Source: Streptomyces sp. JB150 (GTDB lineage: Bacteria > Actinomycetota > Actinomycetes > Streptomycetales > Streptomycetaceae). Taken from it: a stretch of DNA of 64,000 bases. The stretch is taken from assembly GCF_011193355.1 (NCBI RefSeq), contig NZ_CP049780.1, positions 4,105,085-4,169,084 on the forward strand, given 5' to 3'. Shown here one piece after another: positions 51,573-61,327 of the stretch. A program made the translations under genes and the position numbers. The notes below the pieces were generated by a model. The model searched no databases, was not told the DNA's origin, and worked only from the letters and a program-made list of their open reading frames with translations. The number at the start of each line of letters is the position of its first letter. Position 1 is the stretch's first letter.

Positions 51573-51979
51573 GAAACCTGGGCCGCCGCTGCGGTGACGA
51601 CCGGGGGTCGGCCACCGTGTGGAGCGTGGGGGCGATCGCCGTGCTGTGCGTGGTGTTCGGTGTGGTGCTCGCCCTCGGGCAGGCCGTCGTGGCCCGGCAC
51701 CGCGCGGCGGGCGGCGCGGATCTCGCCGCCCTGGCGGCGGCCGGCCACTGGACACGCGGCACCGCCGAAGCCTGCGCTTGCGCGGACCGGGTGGCCCGCG
51801 CCCAGGGCACCCGGCTCGTACGGTGCGTGCTCGTCGGCGAGATCTCCGATGTGTCGGTGGCGGCGGGCCCGGCGCCCTTCACGGCGGAGGTGCGGTCCCG
51901 GGCGGGCCCGCCCGGGACGGTCCCGGGGCGTCCGGCTCCGGCGGGGACCTTGCCGGCGGCCCCGGCCGGGCGGGGGTGA
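51569..51979 (+). CDS. TadE-like/Rv3654c-family protein
   Basis: A 136-residue protein: DDRGSATVWSVGAIAVLCVVFGVVLALGQAVVARHRAAGGADLAALAAA is the membrane helix plus ADLAA segment typical of the actinobacterial Rv3654c/TadG-like family. Several Cys follow (ACACADRVARAQGTRLVRC). It closes the tad operon. Confidence 0.82.
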   Translation: MRNLGRRCGDDRGSATVWSVGAIAVLCVVFGVVLALGQAVVARHRAAGGADLAALAAAGHWTRGTAEACACADRVARAQGTRLVRCVLVGEISDVSVAAGPAPFTAEVRSRAGPPGTVPGRPAPAGTLPAAPAGRG

Positions 51980-52025
51980 CCCGGGCTCTTCGGCCGGGTG
52001 GCCGCACGGCACGCGCCACGAAGCC

Positions 52026-54542
52026 CTACGAGCCCCCCGCCCCCGCCGGCGGTTCCTCCGGTTCCTCCGGCCCTTCCGCGCCCGGCGGCTTTTCCTCCGG
52101 TGCCCCCCGGAGCAGCACCGTGAGGAGCCGTACCGCGCCCCGCTTGTGCAGGGGGTCGTTGCCGTTGCCGCACTTGGGGGACTGGATGCAGGACGGGCAG
52201 CCGGCGTCGCACTCGCAGGAGGCGATGGCCTGGCGGGTGGCGGTCAGCCAGGCGCGGGCGGTGTGGAAGGCGCGCTCGGCGAAGCCCGCACCGCCGGGGT
52301 GGCCGTCGTAGACGAAAACCGTCGGCAGCAGGGTGTCGGGGTGCAGCGGGACCGACACGCCGCCGATGTCCCAGCGGTCGCAGGTGGCGAACAGCGGGAG
52401 CATGCCGATCGACGCGTGCTCGGCGGCGTGCAGCGCGCCGCCGAGGATCTCCGGGCCGACGCGGGCCTCGTCGAGCTGGTCCTCGGTGACGGTCCACCAC
52501 ACCGCGCGGGTGCGCAGCGTACGAGGAGGCAGGTCGAGTCGGGTCTCGCCGAGGACCTCGCCGGTGATGATGCGGCGGCGGAGGAAGGAGACGACCTGGT
52601 TGGTGACTTCGACGGAGCCGTAGCAGAGGCGGCCCTGGCCCCAGGGGATCTCGGTGTCGGTCTCCAGGATGGAGATGGTCGTCGTGTCCCTGGCGACCGT
52701 GGTGTAGGGCGGGTTGGCCTCCTCGACCAGGGCGACCGAGTCGTCCAGGTCGAGGGAGCGGACGAGATAGGTGCGGCCCTGGTGGAGGTGGACGGCGCCC
52801 TCGTGGACGGAGGCGTGCGAGGCGGCCTCGTCGACCGTGCCGAGCAGCCGGCCGGTGCCGGCCTCGACGATCTGCACGGGGCGGCCGCCACCGCCGCGGA
52901 TGTCGGTGAGGTCGGCGGCCCGCTCCCGGCGCGTCCAGTGCCAGGCCCTGGTGCGGCGGCGGAGCAGCTTCGCGGCCTCCAGCTGCGGCAGCAGCCCCTC
53001 GGCCTCCGGCCCGAACAGCGCCAGGTCGTCCTCGGTCAGCGGTAGCTCCGCGGCGGCGGCGCACAGGTGCGGGGCGAGGACGTACGGGTTGTCGGGGTCG
53101 AGGACGGTGGACTCCACGGGCCGGTCGAACAGGGCCTCGGGGTGGTGGACGAGGAAGGTGTCCAGCGGGTCGTCGCGCGCCACCAGGACGGCCAGGGCGC
53201 CCTGCCCGGCGCGGCCCGCGCGGCCGGCCTGCTGCCACAGGGACGCGCGCGTGCCGGGGTAGCCGGCGATGACGACCGCGTCGAGGCCGGACACGTCGAT
53301 GCCCAGCTCCAGGGCGGTGGTGGCGGCGAGGCCGAGGAGTTCGCCGGAGTGCAGGGCGCGTTCCAGGGCGCGGCGTTCCTCGGGGAGGTAGCCGCCCCGG
53401 TAGGCCGCGACACGCCGGGCCAGCGAGCGGTCGATCTCGGTGAGCCGTTCCTGCGCGATGACCGAGATCAGCTCGGCGCCGCGCCGCGAGCGGACGAAGG
53501 CGACCGAGCGCACCCCCTGGAGGGTGAGGTCGGTGAGCAGGTCGGCGGTCTCGGCGGTGGCGGTACGGCGGACCGGGGCGCCCTTCTCGCCCTGCATCTC
53601 GGTGAGCGGCGGCTCCCACAGGGCGAAGACCAGCTCCCCGCGCGGGGAGGCGTCGTCCGCGACCTCGACGACCGGCACCCCGGTCAGCCGGCGGGCGGCG
53701 ACCGCGGGCTCGGCGGCGGTGGCGGAAGCCAGCAGGAAGACGGGGTCGGCGCCGTAGCGGGCGCACAGGCGGCGCAGCCGGCGCAGCACCTGGGCGACGT
53801 GGGAGCCGAAGACGCCGCGGTAGGTGTGGCACTCGTCGATCACGACGTACTTGAGCGCCTTCAGGAAGGAGCCCCAGCGCGGGTGGGACGGGAGTATGCC
53901 GCGGTGCAGCATGTCGGGGTTGGTGAGGACGTAGGTGGCGTACTGGCGGATCCACTCGCGTTCCTCGTACGGCGTGTCGCCGTCGTACACGGCCGGCCGG
54001 ACGGCATGGCCCAGGGGTTGTGAAAGTTCCTTCACCGAGCGGCACTGGTCTGCCGCGAGCGCCTTGGTGGGGGCCAGGTAGAGGGCGGTGGCGCCGCGGC
54101 CGTTCGGGGCCTCGGAACCGTCCAGCAGGGTGGAGAACACCGGGACCAGATACGCCAGGGACTTGCCCGAGGCGGTGCCGGTGGCGACGACGACCGAGTC
54201 GCCGTCCAGGGCGTGCTCGGCGGCGCGTGCCTGGTGGGCCCACGGGTGCTCCACGCCCGCCGCCCGCACCGCGGCGACGACCTCCGGACGGATCCGGTCC
54301 GGCCAGACGGCATGGCGACCCTCACGTGGGGGCAAGTGCTCCGTATGAGTGATGCGCGAAGCCCGGCTCGGCCCCGAGGCCAGCCGGTCCAGGACCGTGC
54401 CCGGCGCGAGGCGGGACACGGGGTCCGTCGGGGGTCGATCGGATCGGTGATTCTCGGCCATCGGCTCCGAGTGTGTCACTGGCGTGACGGACAATGGGAC
54501 CAAGGCGTCGTGCACGCCTGCCGGTAAGTGATTGAATGCCAT
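52026..54542 (-). CDS. MrfA-type DECH helicase with DUF1998
   Basis: An 838-residue superfamily 2 helicase. Walker A is GTASGKSLAYLVPVFS and motif II is VVIDECHTYRG (DECH). SATAAEP and QQAGRAGRAGQGALAVLVARDD are motifs III and VI. The C-terminal domain binds zinc through CECDAGCPSCIQSPKC. This is the MrfA/Hrq1-like family that repairs crosslinked or mitomycin-damaged DNA in bacteria. The ATG at 54542 starts MAFNHLPAGVHDALVPLS; an internal Met at MAENHRSD is an alternative. The 3' end is Pro/Glu/Gly-rich. It is convergent with the tad operon and divergent from bldG. Confidence 0.9.
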   Translation of the reverse strand: MAFNHLPAGVHDALVPLSVTPVTHSEPMAENHRSDRPPTDPVSRLAPGTVLDRLASGPSRASRITHTEHLPPREGRHAVWPDRIRPEVVAAVRAAGVEHPWAHQARAAEHALDGDSVVVATGTASGKSLAYLVPVFSTLLDGSEAPNGRGATALYLAPTKALAADQCRSVKELSQPLGHAVRPAVYDGDTPYEEREWIRQYATYVLTNPDMLHRGILPSHPRWGSFLKALKYVVIDECHTYRGVFGSHVAQVLRRLRRLCARYGADPVFLLASATAAEPAVAARRLTGVPVVEVADDASPRGELVFALWEPPLTEMQGEKGAPVRRTATAETADLLTDLTLQGVRSVAFVRSRRGAELISVIAQERLTEIDRSLARRVAAYRGGYLPEERRALERALHSGELLGLAATTALELGIDVSGLDAVVIAGYPGTRASLWQQAGRAGRAGQGALAVLVARDDPLDTFLVHHPEALFDRPVESTVLDPDNPYVLAPHLCAAAAELPLTEDDLALFGPEAEGLLPQLEAAKLLRRRTRAWHWTRRERAADLTDIRGGGGRPVQIVEAGTGRLLGTVDEAASHASVHEGAVHLHQGRTYLVRSLDLDDSVALVEEANPPYTTVARDTTTISILETDTEIPWGQGRLCYGSVEVTNQVVSFLRRRIITGEVLGETRLDLPPRTLRTRAVWWTVTEDQLDEARVGPEILGGALHAAEHASIGMLPLFATCDRWDIGGVSVPLHPDTLLPTVFVYDGHPGGAGFAERAFHTARAWLTATRQAIASCECDAGCPSCIQSPKCGNGNDPLHKRGAVRLLTVLLRGAPEEKPPGAEGPEEPEEPPAGAGGS

Positions 54543-54623
54543 CGCGGCTGGCGAAGCGTCTTGGGGGCCGAAAGCCGAGATGCCCCGACGACGACCGCTC
54601 GATAGCAAGGTGCTGGAGGATCC

Positions 54624-54965
54624 GTGGACCTGTCCCTGTCGACCGAGACCGTGGGCGATCGCACGATCGTCAGGGTCGGTGGCGAAATCGACGTATATAC
54701 CGCGCCCAAGCTGCGCGAGCAGCTGGTCGAGCTGGTGAACGACGGCAGTTTCCACCTCGTCGTCGACATGGAGGGCGTGGACTTCCTCGACTCCACCGGG
54801 CTCGGCGTGCTGGTCGGCGGCCTGAAGCGGGTGCGTGCCCATGAGGGCTCCCTGCGCCTGGTCTGCAACCAGGAGCGCATTCTGAAGATTTTCCGTATCA
54901 CCGGCCTCACCAAGGTGTTCCCGATCCACACCTCGGTGGAGGAAGCGGTGGCGGCCACCGACTGA
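54624..54965 (+). CDS. bldG: BldG anti-sigma factor antagonist
   Basis: A 113-residue STAS protein identical in layout to BldG, needed for aerial hyphae and antibiotic production in Streptomyces. The phosphorylated serine is Ser57 in [15 protein letters not shown]. It releases sigma factors from anti-sigma kinases, including the product of the downstream gene. RBS GGAGG lies upstream. The two genes are separated by 111 bp and are known to be co-transcribed in Streptomyces. Confidence 0.96.
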   Translation: MDLSLSTETVGDRTIVRVGGEIDVYTAPKLREQLVELVNDGSFHLVVDMEGVDFLDSTGLGVLVGGLKRVRAHEGSLRLVCNQERILKIFRITGLTKVFPIHTSVEEAVAATD

Positions 54966-55076
54966 CCCGTGGGTCCGGGCGGCTGAGCCCGGATCACCAG
55001 AGTGGAACCGAAGGGGGTCCGGGCTTCCGGCGGCCCGGGCCTTCCGACAGCACGCCCGAAGCTCCGAGGGGGATGC

Positions 55077-55511
55077 ATGGCCACCGTTGAGCTCCGCTTC
55101 AGTGCGGTCCCCGGACATGTCAGGACCGCCCGATTGGTGGCCGCTTCCGTCGCCCGTAAGGCCGGAGTGGACGAGGCCGTCCTCGACGAGGTGCGGCTCG
55201 CCGTCGGCGAGGCTTGCTCCCGCGCGGTGGGGCTGCACCAGAACAGCGGCATCACCGCGCCGGTGCGGGTGCTGCTGATCGAGGAGGAGAAGCAGTTCTC
55301 CATCGAGGTCGGCGACGAGGCACCGCACGCGGCCCCCGGAGGGGCGTCCGGAACGGCCGTGGACGCCGACGTGGAGGCCGAGGAGGACGAGATGGGCCTC
55401 GCGGTCATCAGCGGTCTCGTCGACGACGTGAAGGTCAGTACGAGCGCGGACGGCGGCTCCATCCGGATGACCTGGCCGACCACACCCCCGCCCACCGCGG
55501 TGTTCCCCTGA
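55077..55511 (+). CDS. RsbW-like anti-sigma factor (BldG partner)
   Basis: A 144-residue GHKL-fold serine kinase/anti-sigma factor. ARLVAASVARKAGVDEAVLDEVRLAVGEACSRAVGLH contains the N-box (EACSRAV). EMGLAVISGLVDDVKVSTSADGGSIRMTW is the G-box/lid region. The linker between has an acidic insert (DADVEAEEDE). Its place next to bldG matches the SCO3548-type gene. A strong terminator follows. Confidence 0.92.
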   Translation: MATVELRFSAVPGHVRTARLVAASVARKAGVDEAVLDEVRLAVGEACSRAVGLHQNSGITAPVRVLLIEEEKQFSIEVGDEAPHAAPGGASGTAVDADVEAEEDEMGLAVISGLVDDVKVSTSADGGSIRMTWPTTPPPTAVFP

Positions 55512-55909
55512 GGCGCGATGCTCCCCTGAGGCGCGCGGTGATCCCCTGACGCGCGGGACGCGCGTCGGCGCTTGCCTGACACTGCCCGCGCCTGTCACTG
55601 ACGCGTACGCGTTCGCACGACTCCCGAGGGCCCTGCTCAGCAGGGCCCTCGCCGTTTTCCCGGACGGCCGGCCACAGGCCCCGACGGGGATGCGCGACGA
55701 GTTCGTCAATGCGTGAAGGAATTCACGATCAATTCCGATCACCCGAATGGCCCAGAATGCTGCCGACAGTTCGATCGGAATGCTTTCGGGCCATTACCCG
55801 GAGTCCGCCGGGGTGTACCGATTCCGTTTCCCGCGTACTGTTTTGATCCGGAACAGATCTCTGGAATCCGTCCACATCTTGAGCTCAGCCCACGCGTCAA
55901 GGAGGACGA
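55512..55909. other. intergenic region between bldG operon and hppA
   Basis: A duplicated CCCCTGAGGCGCG-like unit follows the stop, and the terminator is at 55626-55650. The stretch 55700-55900 has lower GC and probably contains the hppA promoter. No gene is supported. Confidence 0.5.
55626..55650 (+). terminator. bldG operon terminator
   Basis: GAGGGCCCTGCT and its complement form a 12-bp perfect inverted repeat followed by GCCGTTTTCC. Confidence 0.85.
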
Positions 55910-58342
55910 ATGGCGGGGCTTTCTTCTCCCGGTCAGATCGATCATCTGGATCACTCCACAGCCCTCGCGGCCGCGGTGCTCACCGATGGAAACCGAGCGA
56001 TGGTGGTGGTCATCGGCGCGGTGGCGCTGGCTGCCCTGCTGGTCGCCGGGGCGCTGCTGCGCCAGGTGCTCGCGGCCGGCGAGGGCACCGACGGCATGAA
56101 GAAGATCGCGGCGGCGGTCCAGGAGGGCGCCAACGCCTATCTGGCCCGGCAGTTGCGCACACTCGGCGTATTCGCCGTGATCGTGTTCTTCCTGCTGATG
56201 CTGCTGCCCGCGGACGACTGGAATCAGCGTGCCGGGCGGTCGGTGTTCTTCCTGATCGGTGCGGCGTTCTCCGCGGCCACCGGTTATATCGGCATGTGGC
56301 TCGCCGTGCGCAGCAATGTGCGGGTGGCGGCCGCGGCCCGTGAGGCGACCCCCGCGGCGGGTGAGCCGGAAAAGGATCTCACCGCGGTCTCGCACAAAGC
56401 GATGAAGATCGCTTTCCGTACCGGCGGCGTCGTCGGCATGTTCACGGTCGGGCTCGGTCTGCTGGGTGCTTCCTGTGTGGTGCTGGTCTACGCGGCGGAC
56501 GCGCCGAAGGTGCTGGAGGGCTTCGGCCTCGGCGCGGCGCTGATCGCGATGTTCATGCGGGTCGGCGGCGGCATCTTCACCAAGGCCGCCGACGTCGGCG
56601 CCGACCTGGTCGGCAAGGTCGAGCAGGGCATTCCGGAGGACGATCCGCGCAATGCCGCGACCATCGCCGACAACGTGGGCGACAACGTCGGCGACTGCGC
56701 CGGCATGGCGGCCGACCTCTTCGAGTCGTACGCCGTCACCCTGGTGGCCGCGCTGATCCTGGGCACCGCGGCGTTCGGCGACGCCGGGCTGGCGTTCCCC
56801 CTGCTCGTCCCCGCCATCGGTGTGATCACCGCGATGATCGGCATCTTCGCGGTCGCCCCGCGACGCGCCGACCGCAGCGGGATGAGCGCCATCAACCGCG
56901 GCTTCTTCCTCTCCGCCGTCATCTCGCTCGCGCTGGTCGCGGTCGCGGTCTACGTCTATCTGCCGGGGAGGTACTCCGAGCTGGACGGGGTGACGGACGA
57001 GGCGATCCTGGCCAAGGACGGCGACCCGCGGATCCTCGCGCTGGTCGCGGTGGCGATCGGCATCGTGCTCGCCGCCGTCATCCAGCAGCTCACCGGCTAC
57101 TTCACGGAGACCAGCCGCCGCCCGGTGCGGGACATCGGCAAGAGCTCGCTCACCGGCCCCGCCACCGTCGTCCTCGCCGGCATCTCGGTCGGCCTCGAAT
57201 CCGCCGTCTACACCGCCCTGCTGATCGGCCTCGGCGTCTACGGGGCGTTCCTGCTCGGCGGTACGTCGATCATGCTGGCGCTGTTCGCGGTGGCGCTGGC
57301 CGGCACCGGACTGCTCACCACGGTCGGTGTGATCGTCGCGATGGACACCTTCGGTCCGGTCTCCGACAACGCGCAGGGCATCGCCGAGATGTCCGGTGAC
57401 GTCCACGGGGCGGGCGCGCAGGTGCTCACCAACCTGGACGCCGTCGGCAACACCACCAAGGCGATCACCAAGGGCATCGCCATCGCCACGGCCGTGCTGG
57501 CCGCGGCGGCGCTCTTCGGGTCGTACCGGGACGCCATCACGACCGGCGCGCGCGACGTCGGCGAGCGACTGACCGGCGAGGGCGCGCCGCTGACCCTGGC
57601 CATGGACATCTCGCAGCCCAACAACCTCGTCGGCCTGATCGCGGGCGCGGCGGTCGTCTTCCTCTTCTCCGGACTGGCCATCAACGCCGTGTCGCGCTCG
57701 GCGGGTTCCGTGGTGTTCGAGGTGCGGCGGCAGTTCCGCGAACACCCGGGGATCATGGACTACAGCGAGAAGCCGGAGTACGGGAAGGTTGTCGACATCT
57801 GCACGAAGGACGCGCTGCGGGAGCTGGCCACGCCGGGCCTGCTCGCCGTGATGGCGCCGATCTTCGTCGGGTTCACGCTGGGCGTCGGCGCGCTGGGCGC
57901 CTATCTGGCGGGCGCGATCGGCGCGGGCACCCTGATGGCGGTGTTCCTCGCCAACTCCGGCGGCGCCTGGGACAACGCGAAGAAGCTGGTCGAGGACGGC
58001 CACCACGGCGGCAAGGGCAGTGAGGCCCATGCCGCGACGGTGATCGGCGACACGGTCGGCGACCCCTTCAAGGACACCGCGGGCCCGGCGATCAACCCGC
58101 TGCTGAAGGTGATGAACCTGGTGTCGCTGCTCATCGCGCCGGCGGTCATCAAGTTCTCCTACGGGGCCGACGAGAACCTGGCCGTACGGGTGCTGGTCGC
58201 GGTGGTCGCCTTCCTGGTGATCGTCACAGCGGTCTACGTCTCCAAGCGGCGCGGGATCGCGATGGGCGACGCGGACGACGAGGGTGACGCGGGCGGTGCG
58301 GGCTCCGGCTCCACGTCGCCGGACGCGGCGACGGTTCCGTAG
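55910..58342 (+). CDS. hppA: membrane H+-translocating pyrophosphatase
   Basis: An 810-residue, 16-helix membrane pyrophosphatase that couples PPi hydrolysis to proton export. The PPi-binding signature KAADVGADLVGKVE is at about 223-236; DNVGDNVGDCAGMAADLFE follows. NTTKAITKG near 514-522 has Lys where K+-dependent enzymes have Ala, so this is predicted to be a K+-independent proton pump. The C-terminal SGGAWDNAKKLVEDG and GDTVGDPFKDTAGPA motifs are intact. ATG 55910 follows AGGAGG. It is monocistronic. Confidence 0.96.
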   Translation: MAGLSSPGQIDHLDHSTALAAAVLTDGNRAMVVVIGAVALAALLVAGALLRQVLAAGEGTDGMKKIAAAVQEGANAYLARQLRTLGVFAVIVFFLLMLLPADDWNQRAGRSVFFLIGAAFSAATGYIGMWLAVRSNVRVAAAAREATPAAGEPEKDLTAVSHKAMKIAFRTGGVVGMFTVGLGLLGASCVVLVYAADAPKVLEGFGLGAALIAMFMRVGGGIFTKAADVGADLVGKVEQGIPEDDPRNAATIADNVGDNVGDCAGMAADLFESYAVTLVAALILGTAAFGDAGLAFPLLVPAIGVITAMIGIFAVAPRRADRSGMSAINRGFFLSAVISLALVAVAVYVYLPGRYSELDGVTDEAILAKDGDPRILALVAVAIGIVLAAVIQQLTGYFTETSRRPVRDIGKSSLTGPATVVLAGISVGLESAVYTALLIGLGVYGAFLLGGTSIMLALFAVALAGTGLLTTVGVIVAMDTFGPVSDNAQGIAEMSGDVHGAGAQVLTNLDAVGNTTKAITKGIAIATAVLAAAALFGSYRDAITTGARDVGERLTGEGAPLTLAMDISQPNNLVGLIAGAAVVFLFSGLAINAVSRSAGSVVFEVRRQFREHPGIMDYSEKPEYGKVVDICTKDALRELATPGLLAVMAPIFVGFTLGVGALGAYLAGAIGAGTLMAVFLANSGGAWDNAKKLVEDGHHGGKGSEAHAATVIGDTVGDPFKDTAGPAINPLLKVMNLVSLLIAPAVIKFSYGADENLAVRVLVAVVAFLVIVTAVYVSKRRGIAMGDADDEGDAGGAGSGSTSPDAATVP

Positions 58343-58549
58343 CCGGCCGGACCTCTCCTGCCCCGGACCGGGCGGGTGGCGCGCGGACGCGTCATCCGCC
58401 CGGTCCGTTGCGTTCACGCCCACGCCGTGAGCCTTCTCTCGCTTGGTGCAAATGCTGACAGTCAGTTTCATAAAGGGCGTTCGCCGTGTGGTCGTCACCC
58501 GGGTGGCGTGTATGTTCCGGGGCCGAGAGCCATGGAAGGGACCAAACCG

Positions 58550-59128
58550 GTGAACAAGAAGCTCGCGGCCGCACTGTCCGGCGGTGCGGTACTGGTACTG
58601 GCGCTGTCGGGATGCACCGGCGACGACGGGAACGAGGAGCTGGACGCCTGGGCCAAGCAGGTCTGCGACGAGCTGCGGGCGCAGGCGACGACCATCAAGG
58701 CCGCCAACGCCGCGATCCAGCAGGAGACCTCGGACAACAGCACCCCGGCCGAGGTCCAGCAGGCCGACTCCAAGGCCTTCCAAGACATCGCCGACGCCTA
58801 CAAGGCGATCGGGGGCGTCATCACCAAGGCCGGTCCGCCCAACGTCGAGGACGGCAAGAAGAAGCAGCAGGACGCGGTCAAGGAGTTGAACGCCATCTCG
58901 GCCTCCTACGGCTCGCTGAAGGAGCAGGTCGACGCGCTCAACACCAAGGACCAGGCCAAGTTCGCCGCCGGTCTGAAGGACGTCGCCGCCGAGATGAAGA
59001 AGCTCGGCAAGACCGGCAGCGACGCGCTGAAGGCCCTGGAGGAGGGCGAGGTCGGCCAGGCGATGGCCAAGCAGCAGAGCTGCAAGTCGGCGTCCGCGTC
59101 GGCGACACCGTCTGCGGCGCAGGGCTGA
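58550..59128 (+). CDS. small secreted lipoprotein
   Basis: A 192-residue lipoprotein: signal peptide VNKKLAAALSGGAVLVLALSGC with lipobox ALSGC. An all-helical, Lys/Ala/Asp-rich body follows (ELRAQATTIKAANAAIQQET... SLKEQVDALNTKDQAKFAAGLKDVAAEMKKLGKTGSDALKALEEGE). Function unknown; no family recognised beyond actinomycete lipoproteins. GTG 58550 has a GGAAGGGA site 8 bases upstream. An in-frame ATG at 58532 would extend it by six residues. Confidence 0.85.
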   Translation: MNKKLAAALSGGAVLVLALSGCTGDDGNEELDAWAKQVCDELRAQATTIKAANAAIQQETSDNSTPAEVQQADSKAFQDIADAYKAIGGVITKAGPPNVEDGKKKQQDAVKELNAISASYGSLKEQVDALNTKDQAKFAAGLKDVAAEMKKLGKTGSDALKALEEGEVGQAMAKQQSCKSASASATPSAAQG

Positions 59129-59152
59129 CCGGAGGGGCGGACGGGCCGGGTT

Positions 59153-59327
59153 CCGGCACACGCGCGCGTGGCTGAGCGCCGTACGGGTGTGTGGGGCCGA
59201 GTGCCGTACGGGCGCGCGGAGCTGACTGCCGTACGGGCGCGTGGGTCCGACTGCCCCACGGACGCGCCGGGCTGACCGTCGCACGGGCGCGCGGGGCCGA
59301 CTGCCGCGCTGACGCGCGTGCGATGTC
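59153..59327. repeat. 25-bp tandem repeat array (about 7 units)
   Basis: Seven imperfect 25-bp units in register, core GCCGTACGGGCGCGTGGG, starting at 59153, 59178, 59203, 59228, 59253, 59278 and 59303. Units vary at a few positions. The array fills the gap between the lipoprotein and the methyltransferase gene. Confidence 0.85.
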
Positions 59328-59351
59328 GGTGGGAGCCGACACAATGGGGTG

Positions 59352-60878
59352 GTGAGCAACGCCAGCCTCTCCTCGCCGTCCCCTCTGCCCGCCACCGACC
59401 GCCCGGAGGTCGCCGCCCGGCTGCGGGAGGCCCTGCTCAGGGCCTCCTTCACCGTCGACGGACTGCTCGACCTGCTCGGCGCCTCCGCGTACGCGGCGCT
59501 GGCCCGCAGTGAGACCGTGCCCGCGCTCCGGGCCACCCGCGGGGACACGCCGCTGGAACTGCTCGTACGGCTGTTCCTGTTGCAGCAGCCCGTGCCGTAC
59601 GCGCGCGTGGCGGACGTACTGCCGCTCGGGGACTGCCTGGACAGCGGCTGGCTGCAGCGCGCCGGCCAGGACGAGGTCGCCGCCACCGTGGACGTCCGGC
59701 CCTACGGCGGACCCGCCGGCGAGGACTGGTTCATCGTCTCCGACCTGGGCTGCGCGGTCGGCGGCGCGGGCGGGATCGGCCGCCGCGACGAGGGCGTCGT
59801 GCTCGGCGTCGGCGGTGCCTCCACGACGCTGGCCGGGATCACCGTGCGGACGCCCGTCGACGCCGCCCTCGACCTCGGCACCGGCTCCGGCATCCAGGCG
59901 CTGCACGCCGCGCAGCACGCCACGCGCGTGACCGCCACCGACGTCAACCCGCGCGCCCTGCACATCGCCGCACTCACCCTCGCGCTGTCCGGCGCGCCCG
60001 CAGCCGACCTGCGGGAGGGCTCGCTGTTCGAGCCGGTGAAGGAGGGGGAGAGGTTCGACCTGATCGTCTCCAACCCGCCCTTCGTGATCTCGCCGGGCGC
60101 CCGGCTGACCTACCGCGACGGCGGGATGGGCGGGGACGACCTGTGCCGCACGCTCGTCCAGCAGGCGGGGGAGCGGCTCAACGAGGGCGGCTTCGCGCAG
60201 TTCCTGGCGAACTGGCAGCACGTCGAGGGGGAGGACTGGCAGGACCGGCTGCGCTCGTGGGTGCCGCGTGGGTGCGACGCCTGGATCGTGCAGCGCGAGG
60301 TGCAGGACGTCACGCAGTACGCCGAGCTGTGGCTGCGGGACGCGGGCGACCACCGCGGCGACCCGGCGGAGTACGCCGCGCGGTACGACGCCTGGCTGGA
60401 CGAGTTCGAGGCGCGCAAGGTGCGGGCCGTGGGCTTCGGCTGGATCACCCTGCGCCGGACGGCCTCCGCCGAGCCCGTGATCACCGTCGAGGAGTGGCCG
60501 CATCCGGTCGAACAGCCGCTCGGGGAGACGGTCCGCGCGCACTTCGCCCGCATCGACCACCTGCGGTCGCGCGACGACGCGGCCTTGCTGGAGGAGCGGT
60601 TCCGGCTGGCCGCCGAGGTGGTCCAGGAGCAGGTCGGACTGCCCGGCGCGGAGGACCCCGAGCACGTCGTGCTGCGGCAGAACCGCGGGATGCGGCGGGC
60701 GACCAAGGTCGACACCGTGGGCGCCGGATTCGCAGGGGTGTGCGATGGCACGCTGACCGCCGGACGGATTCTGGACGCCATCGCCCAGCTCGTCGGAGAG
60801 GACCCGGTCGCCCTGCGCGACCGTACGCCCGCACAGATCCGGCTGCTGGTGGAGCAGGGGTTCCTGGAGCCGGCGTGA
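59352..60878 (+). CDS. class I SAM methyltransferase (HemK/PrmC-like core)
   Basis: A 508-residue protein. The SAM-binding site is ALDLGTGSGIQALHAAQHATRVTATDVNPRAL (about 175-206). The N5-glutamine/N6-adenine type catalytic motif is VSNPPFVISPG (about 236-246). An N-terminal alpha-helical domain precedes it. A C-terminal 150-residue region with a degenerate winged-helix look (VLRQNRGMRRATKVDTVGAGFAGVCDGTLT) follows. Substrate unknown; NPPF suggests an amide or nucleobase nitrogen. GTG 59349 or 59352 can start it. Confidence 0.88.
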   Translation: MSNASLSSPSPLPATDRPEVAARLREALLRASFTVDGLLDLLGASAYAALARSETVPALRATRGDTPLELLVRLFLLQQPVPYARVADVLPLGDCLDSGWLQRAGQDEVAATVDVRPYGGPAGEDWFIVSDLGCAVGGAGGIGRRDEGVVLGVGGASTTLAGITVRTPVDAALDLGTGSGIQALHAAQHATRVTATDVNPRALHIAALTLALSGAPAADLREGSLFEPVKEGERFDLIVSNPPFVISPGARLTYRDGGMGGDDLCRTLVQQAGERLNEGGFAQFLANWQHVEGEDWQDRLRSWVPRGCDAWIVQREVQDVTQYAELWLRDAGDHRGDPAEYAARYDAWLDEFEARKVRAVGFGWITLRRTASAEPVITVEEWPHPVEQPLGETVRAHFARIDHLRSRDDAALLEERFRLAAEVVQEQVGLPGAEDPEHVVLRQNRGMRRATKVDTVGAGFAGVCDGTLTAGRILDAIAQLVGEDPVALRDRTPAQIRLLVEQGFLEPA

Positions 60879-61327
60879 GGCGGGGCGAAGCCGCGGAGAC
60901 CGCATCAGTCGGGGTCGCGGTGGTCGCGGTGGTCGCGGCGTCAGCGGTAGCGGCGGCGGCAGCCGTAGGGAGCCCAGAAGCCGACTGCTGAGCCGAGACG
61001 CCCCCGGCCAGACACGGCCCACGTCCCCCCGGCCAGACACGGCCCACGTCCCCCCGGCCAGACACGGCCCACGTCCCCCCGGCAGAAGGGCCGCTCCCGC
61101 CACCCACCGCGGCAGGCCCGCGGAAAAAGTCGGCCGGAAAAACTTCCGCATCCGGCGTCTCCGGCGCCGCGCGGGAGCCCTCCCCGCCCCTGCCCGCCCC
61201 TCGCCACGGCGCCGCCGCCCCACCGTCGGTCCGGCGTTCACCGCGGGTTCGCCTCCCCGCAGTCCGCGCGTGGCAGCCTCCGGGCGGCGGGGCACGCGCG
61301 GTCGGAGAAAGAGGGGGACGGGGAGTG
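60879..61327. other. intergenic region with repeats
   Basis: Contains a GTGGTCGCG-type short repeat just after the gene (about 60915-60940) and the 25-bp triplicate below. No coding frame is supported. Confidence 0.5.
61006..61080. repeat. three perfect 25-bp tandem repeats
   Basis: Three identical copies at 61006-61030, 61031-61055 and 61056-61080 (GGCCAGACACGGCCCACG, then TCCCCCC). The copies show no differences, so the array is recent or under gene-conversion. Confidence 0.9.

Noticed and set aside
52026..55742. Extension of the helicase frame to 1238 codons
   Set aside because: The upstream 400 codons lie antisense to bldG and its partner; the ATG at 54542 gives the family length.
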